NCBI RefSeq assembly: GCF_013778505.1
Contig: NZ_JAAOWU010000010.1
Location: 148,853-212,852 of the forward strand
Length of the DNA: 64,000 nt
Reading direction: 5' to 3'
From: Pseudomonas sivasensis
GTDB taxonomy: Bacteria; Pseudomonadota; Gammaproteobacteria; Pseudomonadales; Pseudomonadaceae
The notes beneath the pieces were generated by a model. The model did no database searches and was not told the DNA's origin. It worked only from the letters and a program-made list of their open reading frames with translations. Position 1 is the stretch's first letter; every line of letters begins with the position of its first letter. The translations under genes and the position numbers were made by a program. Below, piece after piece: positions 59,996-64,000 of this stretch.

Positions 59996-62900
59996 TCAGT
60001 CGTGGTGCTTGACGGTCAAGTCGCCACCGGCGATCAGGCTATTGATCGCGGCGGAACCCGAGCCCCAACTGGCGCCATCCACTTTGATCGTGACATCAGC
60101 CGTGCCGCCACTGGTGCCAGTGAACGACCCGGTGCTGCTCACGCTCAGCGTCGAGTTGCCCGACGAATCGGTGGTCAGCCTCAGGTAGCTCGACAAGTTG
60201 GTGTCGTTATTGCCTTGCAGCAGGTCGGACAGGTCCAGCTTGTCGCCTTCACCGTGTTTGAAGTCAGTGATGCGATCAAAGCCACCGTTGGTGTTGGTGT
60301 CGCCTTTGAGCCACACAAAGGTATCGGCACCCGCGCCGCCGGTGAGGATGTCGTTGCCCTTGCCGCCCACCAGGATGTCATTGCCTGCGCCGCCGGAGAG
60401 CGTGTCGTTACCGCCCTGGCCGAACAGGATGTCATCGCCGGCGTTGCCGATCAGGGTGTCGCCGCCATCGTTGGTGCCGTAGATGTTCGACGCGTTGGCC
60501 AAAGCACCGACGTCCTGCACATGCTCAGTGATGTACTGATGCAAGGTGCGGTCGTCGATCTGATCGACCGTGGTCGCCAGCTTCTCGGCAGCGAATGCCT
60601 TGAGTGCCGCGCTGCCTTCCTGGCCTTTGTAGCTGATCAGGTCGCCGAAGATGATGTCGTTGCCCGAACCGCCGGAAACGTTGTCGGCACCGGTATCGGC
60701 GGTGTGGCCGGTAATGGTGTCCGCCAGCTTCGCGGTGTCGATCGTGCTGACCGTTTTGTCGGTATCGAAGTACTTCTGCAACATGTCCTTGTCGACGCTG
60801 CTGCCCAGGCCGATGGCCTGAACCTCAACCCCGCCCTTGACCGCAGTGATCAACGCCGCGTAAGCGTCTTTGGCCGCTTCCAACGGATAGTCGTAGTAGT
60901 AGCTGCTGTTGCCGACAGCCCCCGCCACGTCGAAACCACCGCGGCCGTCGGACACGACATAACCTTCAAAGGTCTTGGTGCCGGACGAGTTGTACGAATA
61001 GACCTTGCCTTCGCTGTCAACGATGACCTGGGTCTTGCCGTAGATCGTTGCGGTGACCTCAGTGGACTGGCCCAGGGTGTAGTTTTTACTATTGACCTTG
61101 CTGTCGAAGTAAACCGTATCGCCGTAGCGGCTGGTCGCCCCAAGAGTAGGGTTGCTGTACGTGTAGTTGTAGACGTTCGGCGCACCGTCGGTAATGAAGT
61201 ACGTCAGGTTCTTCGCACTGGCGTTGCTGGTCGCTTCAGAGCTCTTGAACCAGGCCGTCGCAGTGTTGAAGGCGTCCTGGTAGTTGGTCACGTCAGTCGA
61301 GTTGGAGCTCATGTTGTTCAACACAGCCTGCAACGCATCCTTGGCAGCCGCCTGGTCAGCCAGGTTGACCGACACTTGCGATTCGACCTTGGTATCGAAG
61401 TCCACCAGCAACACTTTCACCACACCCGAACCGGTCAACTTGGCGTTGGCGATCAGGGTATCGAAGATGGTCGACAACTGGGACTTGATCGAGGTCATCG
61501 CGCTCGAGCCGATACTGCCCGAGGTGTCAACGATGAACGCGATGTTGTAGTTGGTGCCCGGGGTGGTGATGCCACCTTTGTCGCCAATCACGATGTTGTG
61601 GGTCGAGGTGGAGCCAAGGTCGATGGTATCCACCGCAGCGCCGCCTTCCGTAACAGGGGTGTAGACCTGAGGCTTGACCGTGATGGTGGTCGTTGCCGCC
61701 AACGAACTCAGGCTGTTGCCACCCTCATTGTCAGTCACCGCGACATCAATGATGCGGTCGCCCAGCGTCGGGTACTTGCTGGTGCTGGAGTACTGGAACG
61801 ACTCAAGCAGCGTCTTGTAGGTCGCCGCATCCGCCACGCCCGACAGGGTCAGCACGATCTTGCCGCTGACGTCAGTCCCGACGCTGGTCACGGTGATGCC
61901 TTTGTAGGTACCACCCACCGCTACCAGACTGGAGCTCAGCACATCGCCCGAACTGGCGTTTTTCAGGGTGATGGTCGCACTTTGCATCTGCGTGCTGTCG
62001 ACGTCGCCAATGGCCACGCTGCCGGTAATCGCCACACCCGTGGTGCTGCGTTCGGTGTACGCGGTGTTGTAGCCGGTGGCGACAGCGCCGTCAGCCGTGC
62101 TCAGGTCCAGGGTTGGGGCATCGTTGACCGCAGTGATCACGATGCTCACTTTGCCGGTCGTCACCGCCGAAGCGCCAGTGCTCAGCTCCGTGGCCGTGGC
62201 TTTCACGGTGAGGTCGAAGCTGGCGGTCGAATCCTTGAGCGGCGTAACGGTCAGGGTTTTCAGGTTCCAGGTGCTGACATCGTAGAGCGTGCCGCTGCCG
62301 TTCGACGTGATGCTGTGCCCAGTGTTGCCGTCGGTAATCACGGTGCCGGCTGGCAAGCCGCTGATTTCCACCTTGTGCGACTCCGAGCCGTCGTTGTCGA
62401 CAAACGTGGTAGTGATCGGGCTGACCTTGATCGCGGTGTCTTCCAGACCACGGTTGTAGACGTAGCCAGTGTAATAACCTTCGCCGTTGACGATATGGCT
62501 ATCGCCGAGCACCGCACCGGCGGCTTTCAACGCGTCCACGCTGGTGTAGGTCTGCAGGCCGCTGTTGCCCAGGGACATCGACACGCCGTTGTTGATCGAC
62601 ACATTGACGTCGTAGTTGCCCGCGCCTGCCTGGTTGTAGTGGTAGATATCCAGGGTGTAGTAGCCCGACTCGGTCGGGGTGTAGCTCGACCCGGTAATCG
62701 CGCTGCCCTTGCTCCACGTCTCGGTGGCAACCAACTTGCCGCCCACGGTGATTGCCAGGCTGTCGTCGGCCGTACCTGTGAAGGTGTAGCTCTTGCCGGC
62801 TTCCAGGTAAATCAAGCCGGAGACTTTGGTCGCGGTACCGTCTGCCACATTGCTGTTGCTGACGCTGCTGGTCACGCCGGTGGTGACGGCGCTGGCAGCG

Positions 62901-64000
62901 GTCTTGGCGTCGATCACACGGATCAGATCGCTGGAATTGACCACACCGTTACCGTTGGTCCCCAGATCAGTGCGCAGAGTGCCGCCAGTCCAGGTTTGAA
63001 TGACCAAGCCTGTAGGAACAGCGCCGAACGCGCCAACCGTCACAACCGGCACATCCGCCACCGGGTGGATATCCACGGTGATGACCTTGGTGTCGCTGTA
63101 GGAATTGCCGTCGGTAGCCTGGAATTGCAGCTGGGTGTAATCGGTCTGCTTGTTGCCCACACCTGTGCCCACGAAGGTGTTGTCACCCGATTCGTTGGCT
63201 GCCGGGGTGTAACGCACGTTGTGGCCGTCGAAGTCCGCCTGGCTGAACGACTTACCGGCAGAGGTATCGGTTTTCAGATCAGTCGCGCTGAGTTTGACCC
63301 ACGCGCCGTTGGAGTAGTACTCGATGGAACCGGCAGGCAGGCTGGTGAACACCACTTTCGGGTTTGTGGAGTCCTCATCGCTGACGCCGAAGGTCGCCCA
63401 GGTCAATTCGATCGGGGTGTCTTCGTCGCCCTGGATGTAGCCGTTGCTGGCGATCGGAGTGTCGTCGACCAACGTCACGGTCGGCTGACCAGTGCTGTGT
63501 GAGTTGGCGCCGTCAGCGTCAGTGACGGTCAGGTCAATCTTCGGCAACTGATGACCGGAGTTGACGTAGTCCGCGCCCTTCTGCGTCAGCACAACGTTAG
63601 TGCCAGACAGGGTGTAGTAACCCTGAGTATTGGTGCCGGTGGTGAAGGTGACTTTCAGGCTGGCAGTAGGCGTTTCTTCGTCGGTAGCAACGAAGCTACC
63701 GGCGACGGTGCCGACTTTGGCGCTGTTCTCAACAATGGTGGTAGCAGCCACGGTGATAACCGGGATGTCGTTGACCAAAGTAACGACCGGCTGAGCATCG
63801 CTGTGCGAAGTGGCGTTGTCGGCGTCGGTGACGGTCAGGTCAATTTTCGGCAGTTGATTACCGGCGTTGACGAAGTCCGCGCCCTTCTGCGTCAGCACAA
63901 CGTTAGTGCCAGACAGGGTGTAGTAACCCTGAGTATTGGTGCCGGTGGTGAAGGTGACTTTCAGGCTGGCAGTAGGCGTTTCTTCGTCGGTAGCAACGAA
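59996..64000 (-). CDS. lapA: LapA-type giant adhesin, C-terminal part (runs off the right edge)
   Basis: About 1334 codons of an open frame that continues past 64000; the ATG at 63898 is internal and not the start. From right to left, N- to C-terminal: tandem domains of 102 residues (NVVLTQKGADYVNSGHQLPKI type), a cadherin-like stretch, a PA14-like region with SYTFTGTADDSLAITVGGKL, more Ig/cadherin-type domains, a von Willebrand A domain with the MIDAS motif VDTSGSIGSS, then RTX nonapeptides (GNAGDDILFGQGGNDTLSGG) and a type I secretion signal at the end. LapG and LapD lie next to it, so it is the Lap-system adhesin. The N-terminal retention module and LapG cleavage site are outside the window. 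Confidence 0.9.
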   Translation of the reverse strand, partial: FVATDEETPTASLKVTFTTGTNTQGYYTLSGTNVVLTQKGADFVNAGNQLPKIDLTVTDADNATSHSDAQPVVTLVNDIPVITVAATTIVENSAKVGTVAGSFVATDEETPTASLKVTFTTGTNTQGYYTLSGTNVVLTQKGADYVNSGHQLPKIDLTVTDADGANSHSTGQPTVTLVDDTPIASNGYIQGDEDTPIELTWATFGVSDEDSTNPKVVFTSLPAGSIEYYSNGAWVKLSATDLKTDTSAGKSFSQADFDGHNVRYTPAANESGDNTFVGTGVGNKQTDYTQLQFQATDGNSYSDTKVITVDIHPVADVPVVTVGAFGAVPTGLVIQTWTGGTLRTDLGTNGNGVVNSSDLIRVIDAKTAASAVTTGVTSSVSNSNVADGTATKVSGLIYLEAGKSYTFTGTADDSLAITVGGKLVATETWSKGSAITGSSYTPTESGYYTLDIYHYNQAGAGNYDVNVSINNGVSMSLGNSGLQTYTSVDALKAAGAVLGDSHIVNGEGYYTGYVYNRGLEDTAIKVSPITTTFVDNDGSESHKVEISGLPAGTVITDGNTGHSITSNGSGTLYDVSTWNLKTLTVTPLKDSTASFDLTVKATATELSTGASAVTTGKVSIVITAVNDAPTLDLSTADGAVATGYNTAYTERSTTGVAITGSVAIGDVDSTQMQSATITLKNASSGDVLSSSLVAVGGTYKGITVTSVGTDVSGKIVLTLSGVADAATYKTLLESFQYSSTSKYPTLGDRIIDVAVTDNEGGNSLSSLAATTTITVKPQVYTPVTEGGAAVDTIDLGSTSTHNIVIGDKGGITTPGTNYNIAFIVDTSGSIGSSAMTSIKSQLSTIFDTLIANAKLTGSGVVKVLLVDFDTKVESQVSVNLADQAAAKDALQAVLNNMSSNSTDVTNYQDAFNTATAWFKSSEATSNASAKNLTYFITDGAPNVYNYTYSNPTLGATSRYGDTVYFDSKVNSKNYTLGQSTEVTATIYGKTQVIVDSEGKVYSYNSSGTKTFEGYVVSDGRGGFDVAGAVGNSSYYYDYPLEAAKDAYAALITAVKGGVEVQAIGLGSSVDKDMLQKYFDTDKTVSTIDTAKLADTITGHTADTGADNVSGGSGNDIIFGDLISYKGQEGSAALKAFAAEKLATTVDQIDDRTLHQYITEHVQDVGALANASNIYGTNDGGDTLIGNAGDDILFGQGGNDTLSGGAGNDILVGGKGNDILTGGAGADTFVWLKGDTNTNGGFDRITDFKHGEGDKLDLSDLLQGNNDTNLSSYLRLTTDSSGNSTLSVSSTGSFTGTSGGTADVTIKVDGASWGSGSAAINSLIAGGDLTVKHHD
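63571..64000. repeat. 306-bp adhesin domain repeat (start of array)
   Basis: The segment 63571-63694 recurs with no mismatch at 63877-64000, a period of 306 bp or 102 codons. The second copy is cut by the window edge. This is the first part of a repeat array that probably extends far to the right. Confidence 0.92.

Noticed and set aside
60002..63502. A 1166-codon plus-strand frame opposite the adhesin
   Set aside because: The minus strand has clear vWA, RTX and repeat domains; the plus frame is a reflection of the repeats.

Overview
The window is a 64 kb piece of chromosome from a Pseudomonas of the P. fluorescens group. The support is the gene content and order (hut, glnA, ntrBC, nrsZ, his and lap loci), the Pseudomonas-type sigma-54 promoters, and twelve complete or rearranged REP/REPIN elements built on GTGGGAGGGGGCTTGC. 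There is no plasmid, prophage, integrase, transposase or CRISPR array. Most of the window is core metabolism.

Layout. 0-7.6 kb: histidine utilisation (hutW start, hutX, hutT and hutU on the minus strand; hutD-hutC minus; hutF divergent). The hutU sigma-54 promoter has a HutC operator over its start site. 7.7-18 kb: two small lipoproteins, fbp, a coupled DUF3999/DUF2339 envelope pair, glgP and a cysteine-cluster protein. 18-27.6 kb: typA, thiI, then a nitrogen-control block of glnA, a periplasmic chorismate-mutase-like gene, ntrB-ntrC and a four-module sRNA that I identify as NrsZ. glnA, ntrB and nrsZ each have a sigma-54 -24/-12 element and upstream NtrC-like sites. 27.5-35 kb: a membrane protein, trmL, secB-grxC-rhodanese, gpmI, an EnvC-like factor, ctpA and a divergent polysaccharide deacetylase. 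35-39 kb: a solute-binding protein and hisF-hisA-(DUF2164)-hisH-hisB. 39-45 kb: an OFA-type MFS transporter, asmA, mutY-yggX and tRNA-Phe. 45-50.6 kb: less conserved genes (small membrane protein, ArnT-like transferase, ACR3/BASS-type transporter, hypothetical) and gabP. 51-55.3 kb: a basic-amino-acid ABC transporter operon with a coupled methyltransferase. 55.5-64 kb: biofilm genes, namely an orphan bcsQ/wssA-like ATPase without cellulose synthase genes, lapG-lapD, a small conserved gene, and the C-terminal part of a giant LapA-type adhesin running off the right edge.

How the parts fit. Much of the window serves nitrogen acquisition: histidine, urocanate and GABA catabolism or uptake, an amino-acid ABC importer, glutamine synthetase, and the NtrB/NtrC system with its sRNA. 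Sigma-54-type promoters at hutU, glnA, ntrB, nrsZ and probably gabP tie these units together. The right end is the c-di-GMP-controlled Lap adhesion switch: LapD senses c-di-GMP and holds LapG, and LapG cleaves LapA.

I found no convincing new defence or mobile system. The most interesting items are the four-module nrsZ locus, the REPIN population with one inside-out pair, the orphan bcsQ, the trmL/membrane-protein pair with overlapping start codons, and identical adhesin repeat units at the right edge.
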